From [Leptolyngbya] sp. PCC 7376 (GTDB taxonomy: Bacteria; Cyanobacteriota; Cyanobacteriia; Cyanobacteriales; MRBY01): 64,000 bases of DNA. The DNA lies in the NCBI RefSeq assembly GCF_000316605.1, contig NC_019683.1, positions 3,022,036 to 3,086,035 on the forward strand. The letters are read 5' to 3'. Each line of letters begins with the position of its first letter. Position 1 is the stretch's first letter. The notes below the pieces were generated by a model. It saw only the letters and a program-made list of their open reading frames with translations, ran no database searches and was not told where the DNA came from. This document shows positions 46,584 through 56,522 of the stretch, in pieces. The position numbers and the translations under genes are program-made.

Positions 46584-47811
46584 AGCCCAAGAATTCCCCT
46601 AACAAATACAGTGAACCGCATAACACTACAGTTTCTCCGGTGGCGATCGCCGAATCAAGGGCTTCCGGTAAAGTTTTGTGGGTAAGACATTGTTTCAGCC
46701 CTGGACAAATTAGCTGGGCTAACATCCCCAACTCACTCGGTTTGGCGCTGCTATGACCGCCCACAGGTACAAGATGTAATGTATCTTTCTCTCTCAACAA
46801 CGCGCGAAAAACATTTTGATGATCCTTTGTCGAGAGCATTCCCATCACCCAAGTAACAGGCTGCGATAATCCATCAACATAATCTCGTAAAGCTTCTGCT
46901 GCAACACCATTGTGAGCACCATCAATCAATATTTTCTGACCTTTCCATTGTCGCCATTCAATTCGCCCAGCCCAACTTGTTTGCGCAATCCCTTCTCGGA
47001 GCTGGGCATCAGAAATCTGCCACCCTTGCTTTCGTAACGAATAAATTGCTTCGATGGCGATCGCCGAATTATGGAGCTGAATATCCCCAAGTAGCGGCAA
47101 ATCATACTCAAATCCTTGGTAATTAGCCAATCCAGCTTCTGTTCTGGTCGCCGCTTGAATCCATGTGGCCGGACAATTTACTGATTCCGCCTTTTCCTGA
47201 ATTACCTTTGCCGCAATTTCTGGCACTTCCCCAATTACCGCCGGACAATCTTGTTTCAAAACACCCGCTTTCTCGCCAGCAATTTTGTCGAGGGTCTTTC
47301 CCAATCGTTGCCAATGATCCATCCCAATCGAGGTGATCACAGACACTAGGGGGCGATCGCAGACATTCGTCGAATCTAGCCGCCCTCCTAATCCCACTTC
47401 AATCACTGCAATGTCTACTTTTTCTTGCGCAAAATACACAAATGCGGCTGCAGTAATAATCTCAAATTGGGTAGGTGTTTCATCTTCTGGGGCGATCGCC
47501 GCTTTCACTGTTTCTAAAATAGCGAGTAATCGTTCAGCAGAAATTTGTTGATTATTGATGCACATCCGTTCAGTCCAGCTCACTAAATGAGGCGACGTAA
47601 ATCGACCAACCTTATAGTCTGCCGCCTTCAAAATCGATGATAAATATGCACATACCGAACCCTTCCCATTCGTACCCGCAACATGGGCGATCACCACAGA
47701 ATTTTGAGGATTTCTGAGATTATTCAATAACGTTTGAATCCGACTTAAACCCAGATTGATCCCAAAGTGCTGAAATTGCCCTAATAAATCCGAAACCGCA
47801 GCGTAAGACAT
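46567..47811 (-). CDS. folC: Folylpolyglutamate synthase / dihydrofolate synthase
   Basis: 414 residues. Mur-ligase fold with P-loop HVAGTNGKGSVCAYL, EVGLGGRLDSTN, SITSIGMDHW and GKTLDKIAGEKAGV, and ILIDGAHN in the C-terminal domain. Adds glutamate to dihydropteroate and folates. Next to glycosyltransferase genes by operon position only. Confidence 0.95.
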   Translation of the reverse strand: MSYAAVSDLLGQFQHFGINLGLSRIQTLLNNLRNPQNSVVIAHVAGTNGKGSVCAYLSSILKAADYKVGRFTSPHLVSWTERMCINNQQISAERLLAILETVKAAIAPEDETPTQFEIITAAAFVYFAQEKVDIAVIEVGLGGRLDSTNVCDRPLVSVITSIGMDHWQRLGKTLDKIAGEKAGVLKQDCPAVIGEVPEIAAKVIQEKAESVNCPATWIQAATRTEAGLANYQGFEYDLPLLGDIQLHNSAIAIEAIYSLRKQGWQISDAQLREGIAQTSWAGRIEWRQWKGQKILIDGAHNGVAAEALRDYVDGLSQPVTWVMGMLSTKDHQNVFRALLREKDTLHLVPVGGHSSAKPSELGMLAQLICPGLKQCLTHKTLPEALDSAIATGETVVLCGSLYLLGEFLGYEAKI

Positions 47812-47820
47812 GGAAATTCA

Positions 47821-48930
47821 CTATTCACAGAAGAGTTCATAATACTGCGCTGCAACCCGTTCAGGCTCATGGATCTCGATCGGATAATCTGCTGTTTGTT
47901 CCGCTTCCATAATCCGAATCATCTGCGTCGCCAAAACCTTTGGGTCTCGACTTGTCGCCACAAATTCAGGGCAGTGTTCCATATATTCTGGGATATTCGG
48001 CGGTAAAACTACTGGTCGTTTCAGGGCGATCGCCTCCAAAGCAAACCTTGAAATCGATTCCACAGGCGACAAATTCACACACAAGCTTGCCCCTTTAATT
48101 AAAGCTAAAACTTCTGAGCGTGGCGCATTCCCCAAATACACTACATTTCTTGCTTTGAGACCTTCAAGAACTACTGGATTTTGTGTCTTTAGAAACCCAG
48201 AAAGTACAAGCTTAAGCTGTGGATATTTCGGCGAAATCTCTTCAATAAATATTTTCAGTAAAAGATCAACACCTTTTGATTCTTTCAGCATCCCAGCATA
48301 GAAAATATAAGGCTGATCTGTCAGCAGAAATTTCTCTAAGGTTTCATCTGTAAATCTATCTGCAACAAAAATTTTCTCTTGAGGAATTGGAATATATCGT
48401 ATCTTTTTTGATTTTATCCCTCCAGAAATTAGATATTGAGTAATATTTTTAGAACAAGAAATGACGAGCTTATATTTGTTCAGCTGAGGAATTTCTTTCT
48501 GTGGAAGCAGTACATCTCTAACATCAGCAATGAAATTAATATCTTTGTATAAACTGGTTAGTCGATTAATCACTAGATAGAAAAAATTAATCTGATTATA
48601 GAAGCTGGTATGAACTAAAAAAATATTGCATTTTTGAGGTTTAATCTCTTTCCTTAACTGGAAATATTTAATGTTTTGAAGGATATATTTCCAGATATCT
48701 CGTAACAGCTGTTTATCTTTTCCAGAACGCTGTGGCAATAAACTTACATACTCAAAATTTTGCCATTTCTCTTGAGAACACTGCTGTTCTTTAGCTTTCT
48801 CACTAAAAACACGAAAATCAAGTGGGTATTGTTGCAGTGACTGCAACAGCAATTGATAATAGGTTGCAGCACCTGTCCCGCTACCAAAAAAAATAGGTGT
48901 AATGATTGAAATTTTCTTGTTCTTTTCCAT
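47821..48930 (-). CDS. Family 4-type glycosyltransferase
   Basis: 369 residues with GT-B layout: N-terminal PIFFGSGTGAATYYQLLL, C-terminal donor site YFYAGMLKESKGVDLLLKIF-type segment, GNAPRSEVLALIKGA and SPVESISRFALEAIALKRPVV with the family's E-x7-E. Likely works on surface polysaccharide at the cytoplasmic membrane. Nine base pairs separate it from folC and from the next glycosyltransferase. Confidence 0.88.
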   Translation of the reverse strand: MEKNKKISIITPIFFGSGTGAATYYQLLLQSLQQYPLDFRVFSEKAKEQQCSQEKWQNFEYVSLLPQRSGKDKQLLRDIWKYILQNIKYFQLRKEIKPQKCNIFLVHTSFYNQINFFYLVINRLTSLYKDINFIADVRDVLLPQKEIPQLNKYKLVISCSKNITQYLISGGIKSKKIRYIPIPQEKIFVADRFTDETLEKFLLTDQPYIFYAGMLKESKGVDLLLKIFIEEISPKYPQLKLVLSGFLKTQNPVVLEGLKARNVVYLGNAPRSEVLALIKGASLCVNLSPVESISRFALEAIALKRPVVLPPNIPEYMEHCPEFVATSRDPKVLATQMIRIMEAEQTADYPIEIHEPERVAAQYYELFCE

Positions 48931-48939
48931 TCCAATCTT

Positions 48940-49842
48940 TTAAAGACCTAATATCTGCTTTAGTTTCCGTTGAATACGTGCCGGATATCCAAATACTAAA
49001 CGTGCTGTTTTTTGATCTGTTTCGAGATCCCGAATCACAAAGTCTGGATGTAGTAATGGAAAATCCACAGAAGAAACTGCCATATTAGCAAATATACTTT
49101 TGTTATTTTTTGTACGACTTGCTGCTTCTCCAAAACCAATGTTAGAAATCAAATTAACATTGGGCATGATGGAGAGTCCACTCTGAGTCCAACAAGTGAA
49201 AGACCATTGATAGTCCCATGTGTCTACAGCTTTCTCATACATTTTCTGAAAGATTTTAGAGCGGTATTTAATTGTCAGCCAATCGTTATTAAAAATATCT
49301 TTTAACCAGCCACCGTCTCGGATCTTTGGCCATTGCTTCAAATCAACATCGTAATGTTGCCAAGCTCTTCTCCATGTGGCCCACCCCCAAATATGATAGT
49401 ACTTGGAAAAGTAATAGCTATCTTGCGTCCGGGCTTTACCAAATTGAAAATTATCACCTGAAATCATCATGATACGAGTGTCATGGCGATATTTTTCGAG
49501 TAGTTCTTCGCAAAATGGGAAAAAGCTAGGATCTGGCAAACAATCGTCTTCTAAAATAATCGCTTCTTCAACTTGATCAAAAACCCAATTGATACCGGAT
49601 GAAACGCGTTTTTTGCAGCCAAGATTTGTATCTGAATAGTTGGTGAGAACTTCGCAATCCCAATCGACTTCTTTAATGATGTTTCTGGTGGCAATACATT
49701 TGTCTGCTTCGTCCGGGCGATCGCCCCGAGGCCCGTCTGCAATAACAAGAAGTTTCGGCGGCTGGGCTTGTCGAATAGCTTCAAAAACACGGCGAGTGGT
49801 GTCAGGGCGATTAAAGATGATGAAGGCGACGGGCGTTTTCAT
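48940..49842 (-). CDS. GT-A fold glycosyltransferase-like protein
   Basis: 300 residues. It starts VAFIIFNRPDTTRRVFEAIRQAQPPKLLVIADGPR and has EAIILEDDCLPDPSFF (DxD-like metal site), then YHIWGWATWRRAW typical of family-2-like sugar transferases sometimes annotated as HlpA-like. Transfers a sugar to an unknown acceptor, probably with the adjacent GT4 enzyme. Confidence 0.82.
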   Translation of the reverse strand: MKTPVAFIIFNRPDTTRRVFEAIRQAQPPKLLVIADGPRGDRPDEADKCIATRNIIKEVDWDCEVLTNYSDTNLGCKKRVSSGINWVFDQVEEAIILEDDCLPDPSFFPFCEELLEKYRHDTRIMMISGDNFQFGKARTQDSYYFSKYYHIWGWATWRRAWQHYDVDLKQWPKIRDGGWLKDIFNNDWLTIKYRSKIFQKMYEKAVDTWDYQWSFTCWTQSGLSIMPNVNLISNIGFGEAASRTKNNKSIFANMAVSSVDFPLLHPDFVIRDLETDQKTARLVFGYPARIQRKLKQILGL

Positions 49843-49851
49843 AATGCTCTT

Positions 49852-50727
49852 CTAAATCTGCCACTGGAGTTGCTGACAAAGCCATTGAATCCCTGTGGAA
49901 ACTGTATTGGTATCAACACAGATCAGGTCATGATGGCCTGCACCTTCAATCAATTCCAGACGCTTTGGTTCATTGGCGATCGCCATCAATCTTTCACTCA
50001 TGAAGCTCGGAACGGTGTCATCCACAGTGCCATGACAGAGAAAAATGGGGATATTGAGCAACGGTAATTTTCGACGCGAATCAAAACGTTGGTTCAAAAT
50101 CCAGTTAATCGGAAAAACCTGCATATAGGCTTTGGTGATGGACATTTCTACCATTGAGGCAAACGTCGACTCTAAAAATAGTCCAGCGCAATCATAGCGT
50201 GTTGCGAGTTCTGTGGCGATCGCCCCGCCGAGGGAATGCCCATAAATCAACAAATTTTTGGGTTCAACCTGCTTCTGCTGGAGAAGGAAATGGTAGCCTA
50301 CCGCCGCGTCTTCATAGACCCTGGCTTCATTTGGAAACACTGGAGTGCTCGCGCCATAGCCCCGATAGTTCAGCATTAAGACATTAAAACCGAGCTGGTT
50401 GAGCAGTTTTAAAGTTTCAAAATTGCAATCTTCGTAGCCACTATTGCCATGCAAAAATAAAATGGTTTTGCCATTGCTGTGTTCACCAGGAAACCACCAC
50501 GACACAACATCTTCTGTATCGGAGCTGCCCGTCGCTAATCTTTTCGTTTCGTAGGCGATCGCCAAATCATCTGGAATGGGATTTTCAGGCTGAAACTGTG
50601 GTTCAAAAATAATGCGTCGTTGCACCACAAATAACAGTAAACAGATTCCCAGATAGAGCAGTCCCAAACTCAGGCCGAATTCAGCAAACAAAAGCATATC
50701 AGCAATTCCAAACGACGCATGTATCAT
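49852..50727 (-). CDS. Membrane-anchored alpha/beta hydrolase
   Basis: 291 residues from ATG 50727. One N-terminal membrane helix (about 12-35), then an alpha/beta-hydrolase fold with oxyanion region LFLHGNSG, nucleophile elbow GHSLGG, acid in GTVDDTVP and His in GAGHHDL. Similar to Bem46/ABHD17-type proteins. First gene of the seven-gene minus-strand run; spacing to the next gene is 9 bp. Confidence 0.88.
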   Translation of the reverse strand: MIHASFGIADMLLFAEFGLSLGLLYLGICLLLFVVQRRIIFEPQFQPENPIPDDLAIAYETKRLATGSSDTEDVVSWWFPGEHSNGKTILFLHGNSGYEDCNFETLKLLNQLGFNVLMLNYRGYGASTPVFPNEARVYEDAAVGYHFLLQQKQVEPKNLLIYGHSLGGAIATELATRYDCAGLFLESTFASMVEMSITKAYMQVFPINWILNQRFDSRRKLPLLNIPIFLCHGTVDDTVPSFMSERLMAIANEPKRLELIEGAGHHDLICVDTNTVSTGIQWLCQQLQWQI

Positions 50728-51032
50728 AAACACTCATCTTTCCCTGACCGCAAGCTGACGGACAGTTTGATAAGCGTCCAGATCACCGCAACTTTTGAGC
50801 AATTTTCACTGTAAATATAAATCTGGACTGAGGCCAATCACCTGACGATCACAGCGTTAAATCACTCTGCCCATAAGGTTACTGAAATCCGTCCAACTTT
50901 ATCCTGATGTTTACCAAATATTGACGAAGTATAAGTAATTACCGAGGGGTGGCTCACTAAATTCATGGCAATTTATGTCAGGGTCAGTCTTTCTGTAAGC
51001 GTTCAGTCGTTATTTCATACATAGATTTCATT

Positions 51033-51995
51033 ATGACTAGCCAGCTCTGCTACTTTCCTGAAATGACCCAGCCTTCGGACGCCAAGTCTACGGTGCTTCC
51101 TCTCAAGCGTAAGGCGAAAAAAGAAGAGACGGTAATTCGCTATTTTCCAGAGCTAGAAGACGCGGAAGCCCAGGCTCGTACTTCAGCAGGAAGAATGACG
51201 GCAGCAAAACTGACACCCCGAATCCATGAAGCTTTAAATTCTGATGAATCCTATATTGCGGCGATCGCCCAAATTGGGACAGGAAAAATAGATGCGAAGA
51301 AACAGGCAGAACTCCTCAGAAATGTCGTTGCGGCAACGGTCAGAGCTACAATCACCGAAGTCCAAACTGCTCCTGAAAAATTCCAACTGGACTATCCAAA
51401 GTCTCCTTGGTTACCTGGCTACCTAAAGCAATTGACGGCTCCTCTACTTGAGAAGACGCCAGACCCAGAAGTGGCATCTTTTGAGAAAGATCGTCTTATT
51501 AAATTTCAGAAAATTGGTCAATTATTAAAGCGCACCCGTGAAAAGCGTGGCCTCTCCCATAATCAACTCAATCATCTCACCCATATTTTGACATCGCATA
51601 TCGTAGCGATCGAAGCAGGTGATTTTAAATCTCTGCCAGAGCCTCTCTACGTTAAAGGGTTTATTCATCGTTTAGGGGATGCTCTCGGGCTTAATGGGAA
51701 GGCGATCGCTGCGACATTCCCCATGCCAAAGCCTCCCGAATCCCGTTACAAAACTGCAAAAAAAGCACAAGATACTTGGACAACGGAAGCGGGTCGATAT
51801 ATGGGCTATACAGCGCTAATGATGGGTGCTGTCAGCGGTTTATCTTGGAGTCTTCAACAGGCTCAAAAGTCAGTTCAACCCGCGCCGCAGCCTGTTACAC
51901 CTCCATCAAATAATCAAGCAGCTGATGAAGTGGCGCCCCAAATTGTGCAAACCGATGCAAAAATCTCTCCACCAGAGATGATGCGCATGCCTTAA
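51033..51995 (+). CDS. RodZ-like helix-turn-helix membrane protein
   Basis: 320 residues. Residues about 1-155 are not family-assigned. An HTH_25-type domain follows (about 165-235: IGQLLKRTREKRGLSHNQLNHLTHI, IEAGDFKSLPEPLYVKGFIHRLGDALGL). Then one membrane segment (about 262-280) and a short Pro-rich tail. RodZ links MreB to the membrane in cell-shape control. The HTH and anchor fit, the long periplasmic domain is missing. Confidence 0.75.
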   Translation: MTSQLCYFPEMTQPSDAKSTVLPLKRKAKKEETVIRYFPELEDAEAQARTSAGRMTAAKLTPRIHEALNSDESYIAAIAQIGTGKIDAKKQAELLRNVVAATVRATITEVQTAPEKFQLDYPKSPWLPGYLKQLTAPLLEKTPDPEVASFEKDRLIKFQKIGQLLKRTREKRGLSHNQLNHLTHILTSHIVAIEAGDFKSLPEPLYVKGFIHRLGDALGLNGKAIAATFPMPKPPESRYKTAKKAQDTWTTEAGRYMGYTALMMGAVSGLSWSLQQAQKSVQPAPQPVTPPSNNQAADEVAPQIVQTDAKISPPEMMRMP

Positions 51996-52041
51996 GTTTT
52001 TGGATTCTCACGTCAGGTGATCGCCATCCCAATTCGCGAAA

Positions 52042-52143
52042 TATAGCAGTGGTCATTTAGTTTGATACGTCATGTGAACCTCAATCCTGAGCCTGTCTGC
52101 AAAACCATTATGAAGTGTCTTAATCTATCTGGCGACTGCTATA
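52042..52143. mobile_element. MITE-B copy 1 (102 bp, IS630-type ends)
   Basis: Ends TATAGCAGTGGTCATTTAG and, inverted, TATAGCAGTCGCCAGATAG, both like the IS630 ends at 59393 and 22114. TA is the likely target duplication. A second copy lies inverted at 60350. No coding capacity. Confidence 0.85.
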
Positions 52144-52380
52144 AGACCTGATGAGGTTTTATTCTGGCAGTAAACAAGTCTCTAGCCACAGTTCAAACAC
52201 ATTACGGTTACAGGAGCCTTCTACTGTAAAGGGAGCAAACAGTTTGCCTTGACTCCATGCCGCAATCATATTGACTCTGCCGCGACGATTTTCGGACTTG
52301 AGGTCGTAGAGCCGTCCACCTTTGGGACTATAGCCATAATCGTAGTTTCCATCTCGCTCATCCATTCCCGACTCATCTGG
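52144..52380 (-). mobile_element. IS630 transposase fragment
   Basis: The minus strand encodes DESGMDERDGNYDYGYSP, RRGRVNMIAAWSQGKLFAPF and WLETCLLPE, the middle of the transposase found at 59829. It then stops (TAA) and a base is lost before MITE-B. Both element ends are missing. Dead remnant. Confidence 0.85.
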
Positions 52381-52384
52381 GTGA

Positions 52385-52875
52385 GAGATTTTGGTGAAGT
52401 TAATTATGAGAAACCAGTCCCAGAATCAGCCGTTGTTGTAGAGCTGGATGAACTATGGCACTTTATCCAAGAGAAAAAAACAAGTTATAAATGTGGAAAG
52501 CATATGACCATCTTACTGGGAGACTCATCGACTGGGAACTGGGAAATCGTGATAGTCAAACCTTGAGTTGCTTACTAGAACGATTATCAACATGGCAAGC
52601 ACTGTCTATTGCACAGATGATTGGAAGCCTTATTAACAGCTATGGGAGGGAGAATCACCCTGATCCTTTTTTATGTCATCAGCAAGAAGGAGACTGTCGC
52701 TATTGAGAGAAATAATTCAGATAATCGTTATTAGTTTGCACGATTTCATCGTTGAGGAAAAGTGGTGTCGAAATCAAAACAGATGGTGGAGCTGACAATG
52801 GGACTATTTGCTAAGTTTAGGGTCAACGGCAGCTTGGATTTGCTGCGTAATTGGCGCTTATCCTTACTCTCTTAA
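52385..52875 (+). pseudogene. Degenerate IS1-family transposase
   Basis: Pieces of one transposase fall in different plus-strand frames: VVVELDELWHFIQEKKTSYKCGK, then AYDHLTGRLIDWELGNRD, YCTDDWKPY-stop, KETVAIERNNSDNRY-stop-FARFHR, and SKQMVELTMGLFAKFRVNGSLDLL before a stop at about 52873. These match IS1 InsAB order (CTDDW, IERNN, FRVNGS). At least two frameshifts and three stops make it inactive. No IS1 terminal repeats were identified. Confidence 0.8.
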
Positions 52876-52926
52876 AACTCTTATTCTCTGATATATCTTG
52901 TCTCAAGATCGAAATTGAGGTCATCA

Positions 52927-53760
52927 ATGCCAGAATTGCCAGAAGTCGAAACCGTTCGCCGAGGTTTAGAGCAAATCACCATCGGTAAAACCATCACTGG
53001 AGCCGAAATTTTTTTATCCAAAACGTTGGCTTCACCTGAAGATCCAGATTATTTTCTTGGTAGTATTCATGGTCTAAAAATTCAGGCTTGGCAACGGTAT
53101 GGCAAATATCTTTTAGGTGAATTATCTGATGGTTCTCACCTTGGAATTCATCTAAGGATGACAGGCAAATTTCTCTGGACATCTCCCGATGAGGAGCTAC
53201 ACAAACACACTCGATTGCGGTTCTTTATTGAGGGCGATCGCGAACTCAGATTTGTTGATATGCGAACCTTCGGTCAAATCTGGTGGGTTCCAGCGAATGT
53301 TGAAGTAAGAACTGTAATTACGGGTTTAACACGTCTTGGTGTTGAGCCATTGTCGGATGATTTTACTGTGGATTATCTGCGGGATAAATGTAAGAATCGC
53401 CAGCGTCCGATGAAAACATTTTTGCTTGATCAGGCGATCATTGCGGGATTAGGCAACATCTATGCAGATGAATCTTTGTTTAAATCGGGTATCTTACCAA
53501 CTCGATCAGCTAAGAGCTTGAAACCCAAAGAACTCAAAAAACTCCACGCTGCAATTATTGATATTCTTGAAATATCAATTGCTCAAGGGGGTACGACCTT
53601 TAGTGATTTTGTGAGTACAACTGGTACTAATGGAAACTACGGTGGTATGGCTTTAACTTATGGGCGTACAGGAGAACCTTGTCGAGTGTGTGGAAATCTA
53701 ATCGAGCGCATCAAAATGGCAGGACGCTCCACGCATTTTTGTTCTGTTTGCCAAACATAA
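52927..53760 (+). CDS. mutM: Formamidopyrimidine-DNA glycosylase
   Basis: 277 residues from ATG 52927, chosen because processing must expose Pro2 (MPELPEVETVRRGLEQ). Contains the helix-two-turn-helix segment AIIAGLGNIYADESLF and C-terminal zinc finger CRVCGN...CSVCQ. It excises 8-oxoguanine and other oxidised purines. IS debris lies immediately upstream, so its promoter may have been affected. Confidence 0.97.
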   Translation: MPELPEVETVRRGLEQITIGKTITGAEIFLSKTLASPEDPDYFLGSIHGLKIQAWQRYGKYLLGELSDGSHLGIHLRMTGKFLWTSPDEELHKHTRLRFFIEGDRELRFVDMRTFGQIWWVPANVEVRTVITGLTRLGVEPLSDDFTVDYLRDKCKNRQRPMKTFLLDQAIIAGLGNIYADESLFKSGILPTRSAKSLKPKELKKLHAAIIDILEISIAQGGTTFSDFVSTTGTNGNYGGMALTYGRTGEPCRVCGNLIERIKMAGRSTHFCSVCQT

Positions 53761-53807
53761 ATTCTGAGTCTTTAAACGAGCAATAACGGTGTGTGAGGAA
53801 AGCTATT

Positions 53808-54392
53808 TTAAGTAGTTAGTGGGTTACGAAGTTTCCAGATGAGACTAGAGGTTAGATTTGTGATGATATGGGCAATGACTGGCACAAATAAGTTTCCGGT
53901 GGCGAGTGCACTAAATCCCAGAACAAATCCAATGACAGTTGCCCAAAGCGCGTAAGACCATTGCTGAGCGCCGCTAATGTGTAAAACACCAAATAATACA
54001 CTCGATAAAGCCAAGGCAATCCATCCCAACCCTAAACCCGGTAGCATAATGCCCCGAAACAAAAACTCTTCACTTAAACCTGGCAATAAACCGAGCCACA
54101 CGACATCTGGTAACTCCAAAGGCTTAAGCACAAACTCTAAGTAAATATCAACGCTATTACGATAGTCTTCCCACAACGCATACAACAGACTACTGGTTGT
54201 TATAATCCCTGCGGCGATCGCCCCACCCTGTAGAAACGCTGTTGGTGTAATTTCCCAGGGAAGTAGTGCTACATTCCCGATCATGCGCCAGAGATTGCCG
54301 ACGATGAACATAAAGAGGGCAGTGATTCCCATTAACAACAAAACTTGTTGACGAGATAAGGGCTCAAGTTGAGGTTGATTAGACTCGTTCAC
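53808..54392 (-). CDS. CPBP family intramembrane metalloprotease
   Basis: 194 residues from GTG 54392 with about five membrane helices. CAAX-protease/bacteriocin-processing motifs: EEFLFRG, LFGVLHIS and HIITNL, which supply the Glu and His zinc ligands. Substrate unknown. Twelve base pairs after the DUF3326 gene on the same strand, so probably co-transcribed. Confidence 0.88.
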   Translation of the reverse strand: MNESNQPQLEPLSRQQVLLLMGITALFMFIVGNLWRMIGNVALLPWEITPTAFLQGGAIAAGIITTSSLLYALWEDYRNSVDIYLEFVLKPLELPDVVWLGLLPGLSEEFLFRGIMLPGLGLGWIALALSSVLFGVLHISGAQQWSYALWATVIGFVLGFSALATGNLFVPVIAHIITNLTSSLIWKLRNPLTT

Positions 54393-54403
54393 AGAAAAAA
54401 TAC

Positions 54404-55477
54404 CTAGATTGCGTTAATGGATGGAACAGACGGCGTTAGGCTCTGAAGATCCAGTCCTGCACGGTGGGCAACAATCATACCAATTGCCTCTAGGTAAGAG
54501 TCTACTCGACAAGCTTGAACCCCGATAGTTTCTGGAAAAATGCTTAATGCGGTGTCATTTTCGTTTACAGCAATGATTAATGTTTTGGTATGGCTAAGGC
54601 TCAGTACAGCACTCCCACCGCAAGCGCTGGCGGGGATCACAAGGCTATCCACTGTGTCTGACCAAATCCCATGATTTTGTAAAGTTGGTGTCTTGCGATC
54701 CACAACAAATTGGGGAGCATGGCTTAAACCTGCGAGCACACAGGGTAAAAAAGTATAACCCAATTCCTCCGCAGCAGTTTTCGGGGATAAATCTGGTTCA
54801 ATGGGGATCGGTGCAAGGGCTGGGGCATGGGCACAGGGAATCTGAAATTTTTTGACCAGGAGATGGGAAATGACAGCTTCAGCACCAGCGAGGCCATCCA
54901 CGCCTTCCCCCTGTCGGTATTGTGCCAATAGTTCACTATCTTCATCGTCAGGAAAACGTGCCACCACGGCGATCGCCTCGACCTTTGCCTGAGTAATTAG
55001 CTTCTCTGCTGCTCGTAAAAGACTGCCAACATTGTCAATCGTGCCCCAACTGGCTCCCGTCTCCGAAAGTTTGAGGTTGACATTGAGAGGCGCATCGGTC
55101 ACCACATAATCCGTCACAGATAAACCTAAAGTGGCGCGACAGGCATCAGCTGCTTGGATATGACGTAATCGCAGCTCTTCTTCGATACCTTGATCAAGGA
55201 TCATGCCCACTCGATTTTGGCGAACTGGACGTAACCCCCAATTCCCTGCTGCAAACTGATCTAAGCCATAGCCCTCAACGTAAAGAGCATTGGACATATT
55301 CCAAAAGAGTTGAGCCCCATTTAAGACATTGGGATGGGTGATCAGGCGATCGCATACTTGAGAAACAAGCCGTGCTGTCGGTAAACCATCCCCTGCATAA
55401 CCTCCAATTTTTGCACCGATTCCCGTTGGGATAATCAACATCGTTGTATAAGGCGATGTACCAGCGACTTGCAACAT
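54404..55477 (-). CDS. DUF3326 family protein
   Basis: 357 residues from ATG 55477 (MLQVAGTSPYTTMLIIPTGIGAKIGGYAGD). The pattern of GIGAKIGGYAGDGLP, FVVDRKTPTLQ and PASACGGSAVLSLS is that of the DUF3326 family shared by cyanobacteria and plants, with unknown function. Soluble alpha/beta. Likely operon with the CPBP protease. Confidence 0.82.
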   Translation of the reverse strand: MLQVAGTSPYTTMLIIPTGIGAKIGGYAGDGLPTARLVSQVCDRLITHPNVLNGAQLFWNMSNALYVEGYGLDQFAAGNWGLRPVRQNRVGMILDQGIEEELRLRHIQAADACRATLGLSVTDYVVTDAPLNVNLKLSETGASWGTIDNVGSLLRAAEKLITQAKVEAIAVVARFPDDEDSELLAQYRQGEGVDGLAGAEAVISHLLVKKFQIPCAHAPALAPIPIEPDLSPKTAAEELGYTFLPCVLAGLSHAPQFVVDRKTPTLQNHGIWSDTVDSLVIPASACGGSAVLSLSHTKTLIIAVNENDTALSIFPETIGVQACRVDSYLEAIGMIVAHRAGLDLQSLTPSVPSINAI

Positions 55478-55619
55478 AAACGAACCCACAAAACAGCCAA
55501 CCAGAAACTTAACACCAACGGTGGCAAAAAACTTTCACAATCAGTTGAAAATCGTTATTTTTCCCAGAATAGAGAACCTTAGAATGGGATAAGATCATAT
55601 ACTCTCGACAACATACACT

Positions 55620-56522
55620 ATGCCTCCCGAATTTAGATTTGAACCCTATACCACGTTCTACAAACCTCATAATGCTTATTGGTTAGCCCGTGCATCTCAA
55701 CTTGCTTATCTCCGCAAAGCAGACAGTCCGGCTCCTGATGGCGACATCATTCTCCGAGAGCTTAAACAATGGCATCCTGGTTTTTCTGAAGTGATTACCT
55801 TCAATAACAAAAGTACCCAAGCTTTTGTGGCGAAAAATGATGGTGGTGGACTGATCGGTTCGCCTGGTTTTGTGATTATTGCGTTTCGAGGTACAGATGA
55901 AGCGATAGATTGGGCGGATAATCTCCGGTTATCTAGTATTGATTTTCCAGCTGGTCGCGATCTGACTCCCCTTGGAAAAATTCATAGTGGGTTTTATAAA
56001 GCATTCCTCGATGTTTGGGACAATAAAGGGCCTGAGGATCAGTTCACGATGAAGGAAGTGCTAGAGCGAGAAGACTACAAGCGCAAGCCTTTCTGGGTGA
56101 CAGGGCACAGCTTGGGTGGTGCTTTGGCCACGGTCTGTTCTTGTCAGTTTGCTTATGATGACACGCCGTTTTATGGCACCTATACCTATGGTCAACCACG
56201 GGCTTGTAAGCGCAATTTAAAGCGTCACTTCGATGCAGAGGCGAAAGGCCGCTATTTCCGATTCCAAAATAATAATGATGTGGTGTCTCGGGTGCCTCAA
56301 CGGTTAGCTGGTTATAGTCATGTTGGTACCTTTGTTTATATCAATCATGAGCAAGGACTAACGTCAGATTTAGGTGCTTGGTATCAATTTACTGACCGCT
56401 TTGAAGGGCTGAAAGAATTTCTGGCGCAAAGGGCTGCCGGTGGAATCTTCCGTGACCATGACATTGTTGAATATATCGAGGCACTAGAAATTAGTATTAA
56501 TCAAAAGCCTGACGGGATGTAA
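55620..56522 (+). CDS. Class 3 lipase family protein
   Basis: 300 residues. Alpha/beta hydrolase with GFVIIAFRGTD, nucleophile elbow VTGHSLGGALA, YTYGQPRACKR, catalytic Asp in NNNDVVSRVP and His in the C-terminal HDIVEYIEAL region. Matches lipase_3 proteins acting on acylglycerols. No signal peptide. Confidence 0.92.
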   Translation: MPPEFRFEPYTTFYKPHNAYWLARASQLAYLRKADSPAPDGDIILRELKQWHPGFSEVITFNNKSTQAFVAKNDGGGLIGSPGFVIIAFRGTDEAIDWADNLRLSSIDFPAGRDLTPLGKIHSGFYKAFLDVWDNKGPEDQFTMKEVLEREDYKRKPFWVTGHSLGGALATVCSCQFAYDDTPFYGTYTYGQPRACKRNLKRHFDAEAKGRYFRFQNNNDVVSRVPQRLAGYSHVGTFVYINHEQGLTSDLGAWYQFTDRFEGLKEFLAQRAAGGIFRDHDIVEYIEALEISINQKPDGM

